DNA of 44,109 nucleotides. Origin: a virus. Below are positions 25,926 through 33,578 of the stretch, one piece after another. Position numbers and translations under genes: made by a program. Positions within the stretch are counted from its first letter, which is position 1. Every line of letters begins with the position of its first letter. Below the pieces are notes generated by a model. It was not told where the DNA came from, searched no databases, and saw only the letters and a list, made by a program, of their open reading frames with translations. The stretch lies in IMG/VR virus record IMGVR_UViG_3300045453_000097, positions 1 to 44,109 of that record; one strand, written 5' to 3'.

Positions 25926-25953
25926 AAGTTGTCACCTCCAGAGGTGACAACTT
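25926..25953. repeat. 13-bp perfect inverted repeat (hairpin or operator)
   Basis: AAGTTGTCACCTC, 2-base loop CA, then GAGGTGACAACTT. Thirteen perfect pairs without a U-tract, so a poor terminator. Its position, 11 bases after the stop of the 176-aa HTH regulator, suggests an operator or an mRNA-end structure. Confidence 0.75.
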
Positions 25954-25963
25954 CGATGTTGAC

Positions 25964-26494
25964 TCAGTCGCTTTCATCCGTTATTTGGCGCGTGCCACCA
26001 CGGGACTGCAGGTGGTCGGCCGCCGCCAGGTTCTGATCCAGGATCGAGCGGGCCGACGAGATGACACGGGCGCGGAACGATCGCAACAGCCGGTACCAGT
26101 GGTTGCGTGACACCCCCAGGGCCGCTGCCGCTTGCTTGACGCTGCCCACGTTGTACAGGTAGTGCAGCTGGAACACCTTGCGGTCCAGGCCATCGGCAGG
26201 CTGTGCCACCACCGCGATGTGCAGCGCGGCCAGCATGGCGCTGCATGCCGCATCAGGCGGGCCACCACTGCTGGTGCGCTTGCGCTTTTGCAGCCGGCCC
26301 AGCACGCTGCCGGCCACCGGTGGCGGGCCGAAGAAGTTTCGCGTACGGCACCAGTGGCCATAGGCCTCGAACAGCTCATCTTGCGCAGCGATCTCGATGG
26401 TCTCGGCCTCGGTCAGCGGCGGGGCGTCATCATCCTCGGGCCGGTCGGGTGCCGGGGCGCTGAAGGTCTTGGGCTTGTCGTGAGGGTCGTGCAT
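25964..26494 (-). CDS. HTH regulator, possible late-gene activator/antiterminator, 176 aa
   Basis: The N-terminal 65 residues are acidic and flexible. The C-terminal half contains a clear helix-turn-helix: 'GSVKQAAAALGVSRNHWYRL', preceded by 'DRKVFQLHYLYNV', a layout like sigma-70 region 4 and like Q/ArpU-type phage late regulators. ATG overlaps the large terminase stop (TGATG). Unusually it lies after the terminase genes and before gpW, immediately upstream of two palindromes and a terminator, which would fit control of the structural operon. Not matched to a named family. Confidence 0.6.
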   Translation of the reverse strand: MHDPHDKPKTFSAPAPDRPEDDDAPPLTEAETIEIAAQDELFEAYGHWCRTRNFFGPPPVAGSVLGRLQKRKRTSSGGPPDAACSAMLAALHIAVVAQPADGLDRKVFQLHYLYNVGSVKQAAAALGVSRNHWYRLLRSFRARVISSARSILDQNLAAADHLQSRGGTRQITDESD

Positions 26495-28707
26495 CAGATT
26501 CCTCTTGAGATCATCCGGCGGCGGCGCACCACCGGGTACTGGTTGACGGGCTGCGCGTACTGCATCGGCGCTGGCGGCGGGGGCGGTGCAGCGGCTGGTG
26601 GGGGCACGGGTGCTGCAGGTGTGGCCGGCTGGGGCGCGGGTGCTGCCTCCGGCTCTGTGATGGTTTGCTGGGGCCCAGGGTCTGGCTCTGGCAGCGCTTG
26701 CTGCTGTGCCGCCTCGGCTTGCTCTGGCGCTTCAGCCGTTGGCGGCGTGACGGGCGCCGGTGCTGGTTGTGCGGGCGCACTGGCAGGTGTGGTGACCGGT
26801 GCGGTGGTGGGCACCGTGGCGAACAGGTCAGCCGTGTGGTGCGTGGGTATCAGTCGCTCACGCAGTGCCTGCCACTCGCGTGCGCTCCACTTGTGCAGGC
26901 CCAGCTTGTGCGCGATGGCCAGGTTGTACACCGAGGTGTCCCACGGCTCGTTGCGTGCACCTGGTGGCTTCACCCAGATCGTCACCACCTGCCCGCGCTT
27001 GTTCAGCTTGCGCAGGGGGCGCTCGGCCACGAGGCCATCAAACCAGGCCTTGCCCAGGCCTGTGTGCATGTGCATGGCGCCAGGGCCGCCGGCACGCTTG
27101 AGTCGGCTGTACAGCCACTCTTTGGCGGTGTCGGTACCGATGAACCACAGGCGTGCACCCTTGTCTACCCTGCGGCCATTCCAGTCGATGTCCACCTTGG
27201 TGGGCACGCTGCTGATGATCGGCTTCTCGGGCCGGTTGGCACCCTTGATGATCACGCAGCCCGAGCGCTCACGCCCCGCGCCGAAGTTGTACACGTCCTG
27301 CGTGTTCAGGCCGCCCGAGTCGATCGCATAGGCGCTGATGTAGATCGGCACGCCGCTGACGTGATACAGCGGTGTGGCCCGCAGCTGCTCCAGGCGCTGC
27401 CACACACTGCCCGGCCGGGACGGCGGCTCGGTCGGGTCGCCCGTGAGCACCTGGTAGTCCATCACCCAGTGCTCCATCTCAGGGCCCCAGGCCTCAATCT
27501 GTACTTCAAGGCGATCAGGCTGCGTGTCCACCGCCATGGTCAGCACCAGCGCGGGATCAGGGATCAGGCGCAGCTGGTAGGTCTCGGCCTTGGCCCGCTC
27601 GATCAACTGATCGGCCGAGGCCGAGGCGTCGGTGTCGTTGTAGCTCAAGGCCAGACGCGTGTTGTAGTACACGCGCATGGCGTCGCTGTCACCGCGCTCG
27701 CGCCGCTCTTCGGCCCGCGCGTGCTGACGGGCCAGCGCCAGCCAGCTGATGTCGCCCGGCTTGGCATAGAAGGCGCTGATGTGAAACGACACCGTCTCAC
27801 CATCACCCTCACTGTCGGCCACCCAGCGGGCCATGCCGCCCATGGCCTCATCGCGCAGCATCCAGCCCTTGTGGCGCTCGTCGATCTCGGCCCCACAGTC
27901 AGGGCACACGAACCACGCGCGGCTCATATAGCCCGTCTCTGGGTCGCGGCTGTAGTGGAAGTTTTCCTGCACCAGCTCGTGCAGGTGGTGGCAGTGCGGG
28001 CACGGGACGTGGTAAGCCTCGCGCGTGCCCATGGCGTACAGCGTGTCGATCTTCGAGAAGTTCTCGATGGTGGGCGAGCTGGTCGCGTAGATCTTGCAAT
28101 TGCTCGAGAACGTGGTGGTGCGGGCCTCGGCCAGCTCAACGGGGTCGCCCTCGCCTTCCACGCTCGACTCCATCCGGTCTACTTCGTCCAGGTACACGTA
28201 CCGCGCCGGGATCTCAGCCAGGTTGGACGCTGCGCCGGCCGTGGTGATGTACAGGGCGCCGCCCTTAAAATCCTTGGCGTCGATGGTGTTGCGGCTGTCA
28301 CGCGATCGCGGCTGCGCCACGGCTGCGGCCACCGCAGGCACATCGCGGATGCTGGCAGCCAGCCGGGCACTCAAGCGCTTGGCCAGCTTGTCGGTGGGCT
28401 GCAGCGCCAGGATGTTCGCGGGCGCCAGGTGGATGCACGACAGCATCCAGTTGATGGCGGTCTGCGTCTTCAGCATCTGCGACGCGGCACGAACCACCAC
28501 GCGCTTGGCGGGGTGACCAGGGCTCAGCACCTGCAGCACGCGGCGGGCGTAGGGCGTTCGCTCCAGCCGATACGGCCCGGGCTCGCTGCTGCTCTTGGGC
28601 AGCACCATGTGCGCCTCTGACCACTCATCGCAGCGCAGCTCAGGGTCAGGCCTGGCGCCACGCAGCGCAGCCTGCATCACCTCGCTGTAGCCGTCTGCGA
28701 CGTTCAT
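26494..28707 (-). CDS. large terminase, GpA family, 737 aa
   Basis: ATPase-nuclease that packages DNA. Deviant Walker A region 'VVRAASQMLKTQTA' (about 72-85), Walker B 'YVYLDEVDRM' (170-179), a Zn-binding pair 'CPHCHHLH' and 'VCPDCGAEID', and a nuclease half starting near 'TMAVDTQPDRLEVQIEAWG' with 'AYAIDSGGL'. The last about 105 residues are a low-complexity Pro/Ala tail ending in a basic RRRR patch, longer than I expect for the family. Starts 4 bases inside the small-subunit gene (ATGA). Confidence 0.9.
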   Translation of the reverse strand: MNVADGYSEVMQAALRGARPDPELRCDEWSEAHMVLPKSSSEPGPYRLERTPYARRVLQVLSPGHPAKRVVVRAASQMLKTQTAINWMLSCIHLAPANILALQPTDKLAKRLSARLAASIRDVPAVAAAVAQPRSRDSRNTIDAKDFKGGALYITTAGAASNLAEIPARYVYLDEVDRMESSVEGEGDPVELAEARTTTFSSNCKIYATSSPTIENFSKIDTLYAMGTREAYHVPCPHCHHLHELVQENFHYSRDPETGYMSRAWFVCPDCGAEIDERHKGWMLRDEAMGGMARWVADSEGDGETVSFHISAFYAKPGDISWLALARQHARAEERRERGDSDAMRVYYNTRLALSYNDTDASASADQLIERAKAETYQLRLIPDPALVLTMAVDTQPDRLEVQIEAWGPEMEHWVMDYQVLTGDPTEPPSRPGSVWQRLEQLRATPLYHVSGVPIYISAYAIDSGGLNTQDVYNFGAGRERSGCVIIKGANRPEKPIISSVPTKVDIDWNGRRVDKGARLWFIGTDTAKEWLYSRLKRAGGPGAMHMHTGLGKAWFDGLVAERPLRKLNKRGQVVTIWVKPPGARNEPWDTSVYNLAIAHKLGLHKWSAREWQALRERLIPTHHTADLFATVPTTAPVTTPASAPAQPAPAPVTPPTAEAPEQAEAAQQQALPEPDPGPQQTITEPEAAPAPQPATPAAPVPPPAAAPPPPPAPMQYAQPVNQYPVVRRRRMISRGI

Positions 28708-29327
28708 GCGGCCTTCCTCTCGTCCAGCGTGGCCAGCATGCGGGCCTCGAAGGCCTCAAAGCCCTTGCGCAGCTCGGTGGTGATCAGGTGCTCCAGCTCA
28801 CGTGTGTCGTTGATGCCCACGCACATGGGGGCCACCCGGCGCGGCGTGGCCAGCAGCGCGTCACGCAGCGCGTGGAAGGCGTCATACACGGCCTGCTGCG
28901 CTGGCGCCCGCTCGATCACTCGGCCGGCCATCTTGGCCAGCTCCAGCTCGGCCTTGGTGGCCTCAGCCTGTTCACGGCGGGTGCGTGCGTCCTGGTAAAC
29001 GTTGACCGGCTGCGCCTGGGCCTGTGGCGCGGCGGGTGGCGTGGCCGTGGGCGCGTCGTTCGCCGCTGTCCTGCCTACCTGCACCGCCTGGTCGACAGGG
29101 CCCACAGCGCCCCGCGTGGCCGCCCTGGCGCGGCTGTTCTGCTCCCACTGGATGTCGGCCACCTTGGGGTCGATCAACTTCTCTGGGCCGATGGTGGTGA
29201 TGCGCCCCGCGTCGACCGCCCGCGAAACCGACTGGCGCGTGCCACCGCTGAGCCCCCGGGCCTCACGATGGCGTGCGTACTCGGCCTGTGTCATCAACTG
29301 GGGCCCGGTCACGTCACCTTTGCTCAT
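28704..29327 (-). CDS. small terminase subunit, 207 aa
   Basis: DNA-recognition subunit. N-terminal winged-helix-like 'LMTQAEYARHREARGLSGGT' followed by 'RQSVSRAVDAGRITTI', an Ala/Pro linker (about 85-110), then a helical oligomerisation part 'TRREQAEATKAELELAKMAG' and 'ALRDALLATPRRVAPMCVGI'. Start taken at MSKGDVTGP; the frame is open 24 codons further upstream but that stretch reads like non-coding DNA. It overlaps the large terminase. Confidence 0.75.
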   Translation of the reverse strand: MSKGDVTGPQLMTQAEYARHREARGLSGGTRQSVSRAVDAGRITTIGPEKLIDPKVADIQWEQNSRARAATRGAVGPVDQAVQVGRTAANDAPTATPPAAPQAQAQPVNVYQDARTRREQAEATKAELELAKMAGRVIERAPAQQAVYDAFHALRDALLATPRRVAPMCVGINDTRELEHLITTELRKGFEAFEARMLATLDERKAA

Positions 29328-29416
29328 GCTGTCACCGCCTTTGTCAACAAATGCCCAGGCCAGCCACTGGCGCAGCCTTGAGGCTCGAACATTCCGCATT
29401 GCCAGGCCTGCTGGGA

Positions 29417-29438
29417 GTACCTATAGGGGGGTACCCCC
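29417..29438. other. GC-rich symmetric element before the terminase genes (cos/pac candidate)
   Basis: GTACC (417-421 of this kb) and GGTAC (430-434) flank CTATAGGG, and GGGGGTACCCCC is a perfect 12-bp palindrome at 29427-29438. It lies 90 bases upstream of the small terminase start. Phages with GpA-type terminases often cut at a cos site near these genes. Assignment is by position and symmetry only. Confidence 0.35.
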
Positions 29439-29475
29439 GGGCCCATGCCGGGTTGATGGTTGATGCAGCACGAGG

Positions 29476-29790
29476 TGGGAACAGTGGGGAAGGCTTGGGA
29501 ACAGTACCCTTCCCGCCCTAAGCCCTTGTCCCACTTAATCTTTTTCTCTCTTGGGAATAGTGGGAATAGTTTTAATGCAGCAACACGCGAGACGCCAAAG
29601 AACTTCCATCTTTCGCACCCGCGCATCGGGAGAGGGGGTTGCAGGGGGCGTGTGTGATTTGCTTCGCGCACACACACGCACACGGGGCTGGTAAAACTGT
29701 TCCCACTGTTCCCACGCCCCTGTTTTTCCTTGTGTGGCGCGGACTTACGTGGGATGGGTAGGTGTTCCCATACCGTTCCCACTGTTCCCA
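29476..29790. repeat. 9-bp iterons (TGGGAACAG) in two opposed groups; replication origin candidate
   Basis: The unit TGGGAACAG or a one-base variant occurs on the plus strand at 29476, 29496, 29552 and 29561. It occurs on the minus strand (CTGTTCCCA) at 29697, 29706, 29773 (CCGTTCCCA) and 29782, with an 8-base copy at 29763. Several copies are exactly tandem. The groups point at each other across an about 120-bp centre with a CACACACACG run. The 29328-29811 gap holds no convincing gene and lies directly downstream of the primase-helicase, so an origin or replication-protein binding region is plausible. Confidence 0.6.
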
Positions 29791-29811
29791 GGCTACGGGC
29801 GGTCAGGCTCA

Positions 29812-32385
29812 TCAGAAGGCCCTCCGCGCAGATTCGACCACGCCAGCCAGCGCGTACTGAAACTGCAGGATACGCTTGTTGATCACATCCTTTGAGGTGC
29901 AGTCTTCGGTGGCTGTCTCAGGTGATGGCTTGCCCACGCCATCAGTCTTGATGATCTGTTTGTCTGCGGGCACGAACAAGACCACGCCCTGCATTGTCTT
30001 TGGCATGACCTTTTCGCCGAACTCACCCTTGTCGATCTGCGCCTGGGTGTAGCCCTCGTACCGAGTCTTGGTCTTAGGCGGCGCATGGATGCGTGCCAGG
30101 TGATCAGACACGGTGCGGCCGAACTGGGTCTGCGTGGGCACGAAGCGCTCACCATTGAGCTTGCACCATGCCCTGAAGCCGGTGTACAGATCGCTGGCCG
30201 GGCACGTGGTGTAGGGCAGATCCGTGTGGCCTGACGACCAGTAGCGGATGAAGCGCTGATCAGGCTGCATGCCGAGGGTGATGAGGTGATCACGGGCTCG
30301 GGTGTGGAAGGGCAAGGTGTACTCGTCAAAGCCCTCCAGGTCATAGTCCAGCAGCCACTGATAGAAGGCCTCCACACCACCATTGGCCATCTGCTCACCA
30401 ATGGCGCGGAAATAGGCCGGGTCTCGCTGCTCTTCGATCTGGATCACGGTGTAGCGGCGATCCGTCTCATTGAGCAGCATGGGAATCTGCTCGTTAGACA
30501 GGAAGGCGAAGTTGGCATGGCTGGCCTCTTCACGCACCGGCATGTTCTTCTCGTTGATCTGCACCACAGGATTGGTGATCATGTTCTGCAGCAGGTTCTT
30601 GAGGTTCTTGCGCTCACTGGCGCTGACCACCTCTTCGGCCACACAGAACAGCATGCCTGACTGCCAGCCGTTGAACTCGCTCTGCAGCTGCACCTGCGTG
30701 ATCGAACGGCTGTAGCGGCCATAGATTCGCCGCATCACATCCATCATCAGGGACTTACCGGTGCCCTCTTGGCGGCCATGCAGGATCAGCGATGTGCGCA
30801 GCTTCACGCCAGGCCGCTTGAGCGGCAGGGCCAGCCACGAGGCCACCCAGTGGAACAGCCTATCGTCGTCGCCGCACAGGTTCATCAGGTGCTTGACGAT
30901 CAGGCTGCAGTCGCCCGGCTTGGGCTCGATCTCCAGACCGCCGAAGAGGTTCACGTGGGTGCCAGGCTTGGCGATCTCACCCGTGGGGTCAAACACCACC
31001 TTGTCCTGGTCGACCATCTTGCGCTGGTCAGACGCGAGCCACCAGTCCACCTTCTTGCCGTAGGCAGCCTTCATGGCCTCCAGGCGCACGATCTGCTGCT
31101 TGGCCGCATCCCACACAGTGGTGGTGCCATAGATGAGCGTGAAGCGCTCCAGAAAGGACAGGTCTGCAGTCTCTTCGGCCGCCTGCTTTTTACCGCCCCC
31201 CTGCGGGGGCTTCGACGCGCGGTTTTTGGGGGCCTCGCCCCCTGCCTTGAATGCCTCCAGCAGCTGCTCACGCGCCGCCTGCAGGCCGATCTCGCAGTGG
31301 AGGTCGTTCCAGTCGGTGCCCGGGCCGTCGGCCTCTGGGAACGCGGGAAACACCGCCAGCGCTTTGTGCCGCTTGACGCATTGCATGGCCTTGGCACGAC
31401 CTGCGTTCTCCAAGGTCAGCAAGGCCTCGGGAAGACCACCGCCGCTGATGCTGCCCTTGATCGAGACCACACCGTTTGCGTCGTTGGCCCAGCCCGCCTT
31501 CAGCCTGACGACCTCACCATCGGGGCGCTCCCATTCGATTTCGCCCAGCTGCTTGAGCTCGTCGGCCGTGGCCGCGATCTGGTACTTGTTCAGCAGGCGC
31601 TCGGACAGGCGCTTGAGCAGGTGGCGGTCGTCATCGCCCAGGATCACAAACTGCTGATCGGGGTAGAGCTTGCGCCATTGCCCCATGACCGCATCGAGGT
31701 TGCCCGAGTCCCAGCACACCACCACGGGCCAGCCCGTGGCCATGTGGCCTGTGGCACAGGTGGCATAGCCTTCTCCGAAGGCGATGGGCTGGTCTGGCGT
31801 GATCTCACCAATGAGGTGAAAGCGCCCCTCTTTGACGACCGAGGTGCCGAACTTCTTGTGGCTGCAATCTTCAGGGATGTACTGAAGACCATGCAGCTTG
31901 CCTTCCATATCCCGCAGCGGAATGTAGAGCGTGTTGCCGTAGCCCACCGCCACACCGAACGCGCCCACCTGCTTCTTGGCCAGGTAGGGATGCACCGGGC
32001 CCTGGGTGGCGTCGCGGGCTTTCTCCCACAGCTTCTGCGCCTTCTCGGCAGCAGCCAGCCCATCAGCCTCACGCTGCAGCTCAGCGGCTTTGGCTGCGGC
32101 CTTCCGCTCTTCAGCTGCAGCCGCACGCTCGGCTGGGGACCAGTCTTTGTCAGACGGCCTGATCTTGTAGATCTCGTTGCGGATGCCGAACGCGCCGTTG
32201 AAGTAGGTGCGGCCCGATGTGGGGCTGCGGTACTCGTGAAGGCGCACCCACGCTGACTTCTTGGTGCTCTTCTCACCAGCAGGGCGCCAGCGGTGCACGC
32301 GCGTGAATGCCCGGTCGAACGAGTCAGGGGGCTCGATGCCCACCTCTCGCATCTGGGCAATGACGTCGTCAATGCTGTTGGCCAT
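29812..32385 (-). CDS. primase-helicase (Toprim + SF3-type DUF5906 helicase), 857 aa
   Basis: Replication protein. The N-terminal about 130 residues are charged. The Toprim-like part is at about 199-255 ('QPIAFGEGYATCATGHMATG', 'VVCWDSGNL', 'FVILGDDDRH'). 'GPGTDWNDLH' (about 355-364) is a further primase motif. A helicase with Walker A 'GRQEGTGKS' (537-545) and Walker B near 'LFCVAEEVV' (579-587) follows. 'FAFLSNEQIPMLLNETDRRY' is typical of the DUF5906 family. The C-terminal domain (about 700-857) may bind DNA. It lies 3 bases after the CII-like gene and ends beside the iteron region. Confidence 0.88.
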   Translation of the reverse strand: MANSIDDVIAQMREVGIEPPDSFDRAFTRVHRWRPAGEKSTKKSAWVRLHEYRSPTSGRTYFNGAFGIRNEIYKIRPSDKDWSPAERAAAAEERKAAAKAAELQREADGLAAAEKAQKLWEKARDATQGPVHPYLAKKQVGAFGVAVGYGNTLYIPLRDMEGKLHGLQYIPEDCSHKKFGTSVVKEGRFHLIGEITPDQPIAFGEGYATCATGHMATGWPVVVCWDSGNLDAVMGQWRKLYPDQQFVILGDDDRHLLKRLSERLLNKYQIAATADELKQLGEIEWERPDGEVVRLKAGWANDANGVVSIKGSISGGGLPEALLTLENAGRAKAMQCVKRHKALAVFPAFPEADGPGTDWNDLHCEIGLQAAREQLLEAFKAGGEAPKNRASKPPQGGGKKQAAEETADLSFLERFTLIYGTTTVWDAAKQQIVRLEAMKAAYGKKVDWWLASDQRKMVDQDKVVFDPTGEIAKPGTHVNLFGGLEIEPKPGDCSLIVKHLMNLCGDDDRLFHWVASWLALPLKRPGVKLRTSLILHGRQEGTGKSLMMDVMRRIYGRYSRSITQVQLQSEFNGWQSGMLFCVAEEVVSASERKNLKNLLQNMITNPVVQINEKNMPVREEASHANFAFLSNEQIPMLLNETDRRYTVIQIEEQRDPAYFRAIGEQMANGGVEAFYQWLLDYDLEGFDEYTLPFHTRARDHLITLGMQPDQRFIRYWSSGHTDLPYTTCPASDLYTGFRAWCKLNGERFVPTQTQFGRTVSDHLARIHAPPKTKTRYEGYTQAQIDKGEFGEKVMPKTMQGVVLFVPADKQIIKTDGVGKPSPETATEDCTSKDVINKRILQFQYALAGVVESARRAF

Positions 32386-32388
32386 TGG

Positions 32389-32847
32389 TCAGCGCCCCTC
32401 GTGCAGCTCGCGCGCCGCTCTCATGGCCGATTGCAATGCACTCATCAGGTCGACCGCTTCACGCTCGATGCGGCGCAGCTCATTGAGGGTGATGCCACCA
32501 TCGGCGGCCGATGAGGTGATGGCAGCCACCACATCCCCAAACTCTTTGGCCAGGCCAGAGACGGACGTCAGCACCGACTCAGGGCTGTGGCCATGGCTTA
32601 CCAAGGGCACGAACATGCCGCCGGCCTGGGCACAGAAGGCGTGCGCGATTCGATGGTCTCCGGTGAGCGCCACGATCTGCACAGCAGTAAGCACCCCCAG
32701 CTTGGCGGCGTTCCCTGCAGGGGGCCGCACCTCGTGACATAGCGTGGTGCCGGACTTGGGCGGGCTCAGGCGCGATCCAAGCGCCTCAGCGCCGCCAGGA
32801 TACTCATGGACCGTGTGATAAGCGGCATCGAGAACGGACAGGCTCAT
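32389..32847 (-). CDS. CII-like phage regulatory protein (CP76 type), 152 aa
   Basis: Starts MSLSVLDAAYHTVHEYPGGA, then 'EALGSRLSPPKSGTTLCHEV' and 'LTAVQIVALTGDHRIAHAF', the pattern of the Phage_CP76/CII regulatory family, which act as early transcription regulators in the lysis/lysogeny decision. C-terminal half is helical. Between the Cro-like gene and the primase, the usual CII place. Good length for the family. Confidence 0.8.
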   Translation of the reverse strand: MSLSVLDAAYHTVHEYPGGAEALGSRLSPPKSGTTLCHEVRPPAGNAAKLGVLTAVQIVALTGDHRIAHAFCAQAGGMFVPLVSHGHSPESVLTSVSGLAKEFGDVVAAITSSAADGGITLNELRRIEREAVDLMSALQSAMRAARELHEGR

Positions 32848-32982
32848 GACAGTCTCCGTGCTTGGTTGTTATGGACGCCCGGCGCAGCGACGCCGAGACT
32901 CACGGATGTGGGGCGGGATGCCTGTTCGTGGCAGGATTCGCGGTTCCCCAACCTCTTCATCCAGACACACGAAAGGCACCCC

Positions 32983-33207
32983 ATGGGAAACAAGATTCCG
33001 GCTGACGCACAGGCCATGAACGCATTGGCCAGCGCGATGGGCGCCGTGGTGTTCGCCATGGTTCGCAGGCTGCCCGTCGTTGAACAACGGGCCTTTGCAC
33101 AAGACCTGGCCACCATGGCCCAAGAGCGGCAAGACGCGGGCGACACCACCACCGAGATGGTGCTGATGGACCTGCATGCGGCTGCCGTGGCTGCCAGCGT
33201 CAAGTGA
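32983..33207 (+). CDS. small antisense-strand hypothetical protein, 74 aa
   Basis: MGNKIPADAQAMNALASAMG ... TTTEMVLMDLHAAAVAASVK. ATG has GAAAGG 6 bases upstream; the product is helical with a clean composition. It lies between the leftward cro-like and CII-like genes on the other strand, so any expression would oppose that transcript. No family recognised. It may modulate the early switch, but no motif shows this. Confidence 0.55.
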   Translation: MGNKIPADAQAMNALASAMGAVVFAMVRRLPVVEQRAFAQDLATMAQERQDAGDTTTEMVLMDLHAAAVAASVK

Positions 33208-33214
33208 GCCCAGC

Positions 33215-33496
33215 TCAGGCACGCTGCTGCACCTGGTCGGCATTGGCCGACTGCTGAACAGGCAGCGGACGACCGCGCACCACTGACCACTTGACGTCAG
33301 GGTTCAGGCGCTCGCAGACCACACGGCCTTCGGTCGCCTCTTCGATCGACGGGCAGTGGCCAGCTGGCACGCGCAGGATGCCGGACTTGGCAGCACGCTT
33401 GAGCCAGGCGCTGACCGTCTGCGGCTTCTCATCGATGCGACGCGCGAGCTCGGCCTGACTGCCGCAGATCTGCACCGCTTCCTCCAGTGGATTCAT
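33215..33496 (-). CDS. Cro/YdaS-like HTH regulator, 93 aa
   Basis: HTH in 'CGSQAELARRIDEKPQTVSAWLKR' region (first 35 residues), the YdaS/Cro layout, then 'ILRVPAGHCPSIEEATEG' and 'CERLNPDVKWSVVRGRPL', which is the standard C-terminal part of this family. The start at 33496 is chosen because GGAGG lies 6 bases upstream; a start 6 codons earlier lacks it. First gene of the leftward operon and divergent from the repressor, so it is the Cro-equivalent. Confidence 0.8.
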   Translation of the reverse strand: MNPLEEAVQICGSQAELARRIDEKPQTVSAWLKRAAKSGILRVPAGHCPSIEEATEGRVVCERLNPDVKWSVVRGRPLPVQQSANADQVQQRA

Positions 33497-33505
33497 GGAC
33501 GCCTC

Positions 33506-33568
33506 CATCAACAAACGTTTGCATTATGCACAACATTCGTTGATGTTCAAGCGCAACAGATGTTTATA
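33506..33568. promoter_or_regulatory. three operator-like sites between cro-like and repressor genes
   Basis: Motif AAC-N4-GTTGATG. Site A 33506-33519 (minus strand, AACGTTTGTTGATG), site B 33532-33545 (plus, AACATTCGTTGATG), site C 33555-33568 (plus, AACAGATGTTTATA, weaker). Core centres are 22 and 23 bp apart, two helical turns. B lies in the spacer of the leftward promoter, A just past its -10, C over the repressor's own -10. The same motif recurs three times at 34549-34618. Confidence 0.7.
33523..33550 (-). promoter_or_regulatory. leftward early promoter (PL-like)
   Basis: On the minus strand TTGAAC (33545-33550), a 16-bp spacer, then CATAAT (33523-33528), 4/6 and 5/6 matches to sigma-70. 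It leads to the cro-like start about 27 bases downstream of the -10. Operator site B lies in the spacer. Confidence 0.6.
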
Positions 33569-33570
33569 GA
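33565..33570 (+). promoter_or_regulatory. repressor promoter -10; likely leaderless mRNA
   Basis: TATAGA ends only 8 bases before the repressor ATG (33579) and no Shine-Dalgarno is present, so transcription would start at or next to the ATG. No good -35 is seen (nearest TTGATG with a 19-bp spacer), which fits a promoter that needs activation. Confidence 0.45.
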
Positions 33571-33578
33571 GTGACGGC

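Noticed and set aside
26665-28620. 651-aa plus-strand open frame opposite the large terminase
   Set aside because: Shadow frame; the terminase on the other strand has Walker and Zn motifs.
29476-29790. Possible CRISPR array
   Set aside because: The repeats are 9 bp, tandem or irregularly spaced and in both orientations; no spacer pattern and no cas genes.
29324-29812. 162-aa minus-strand frame after the primase
   Set aside because: Translation consists of repeats of the iteron DNA (GTVGTV type) and random-looking sequence; no motif. Treated as non-coding.
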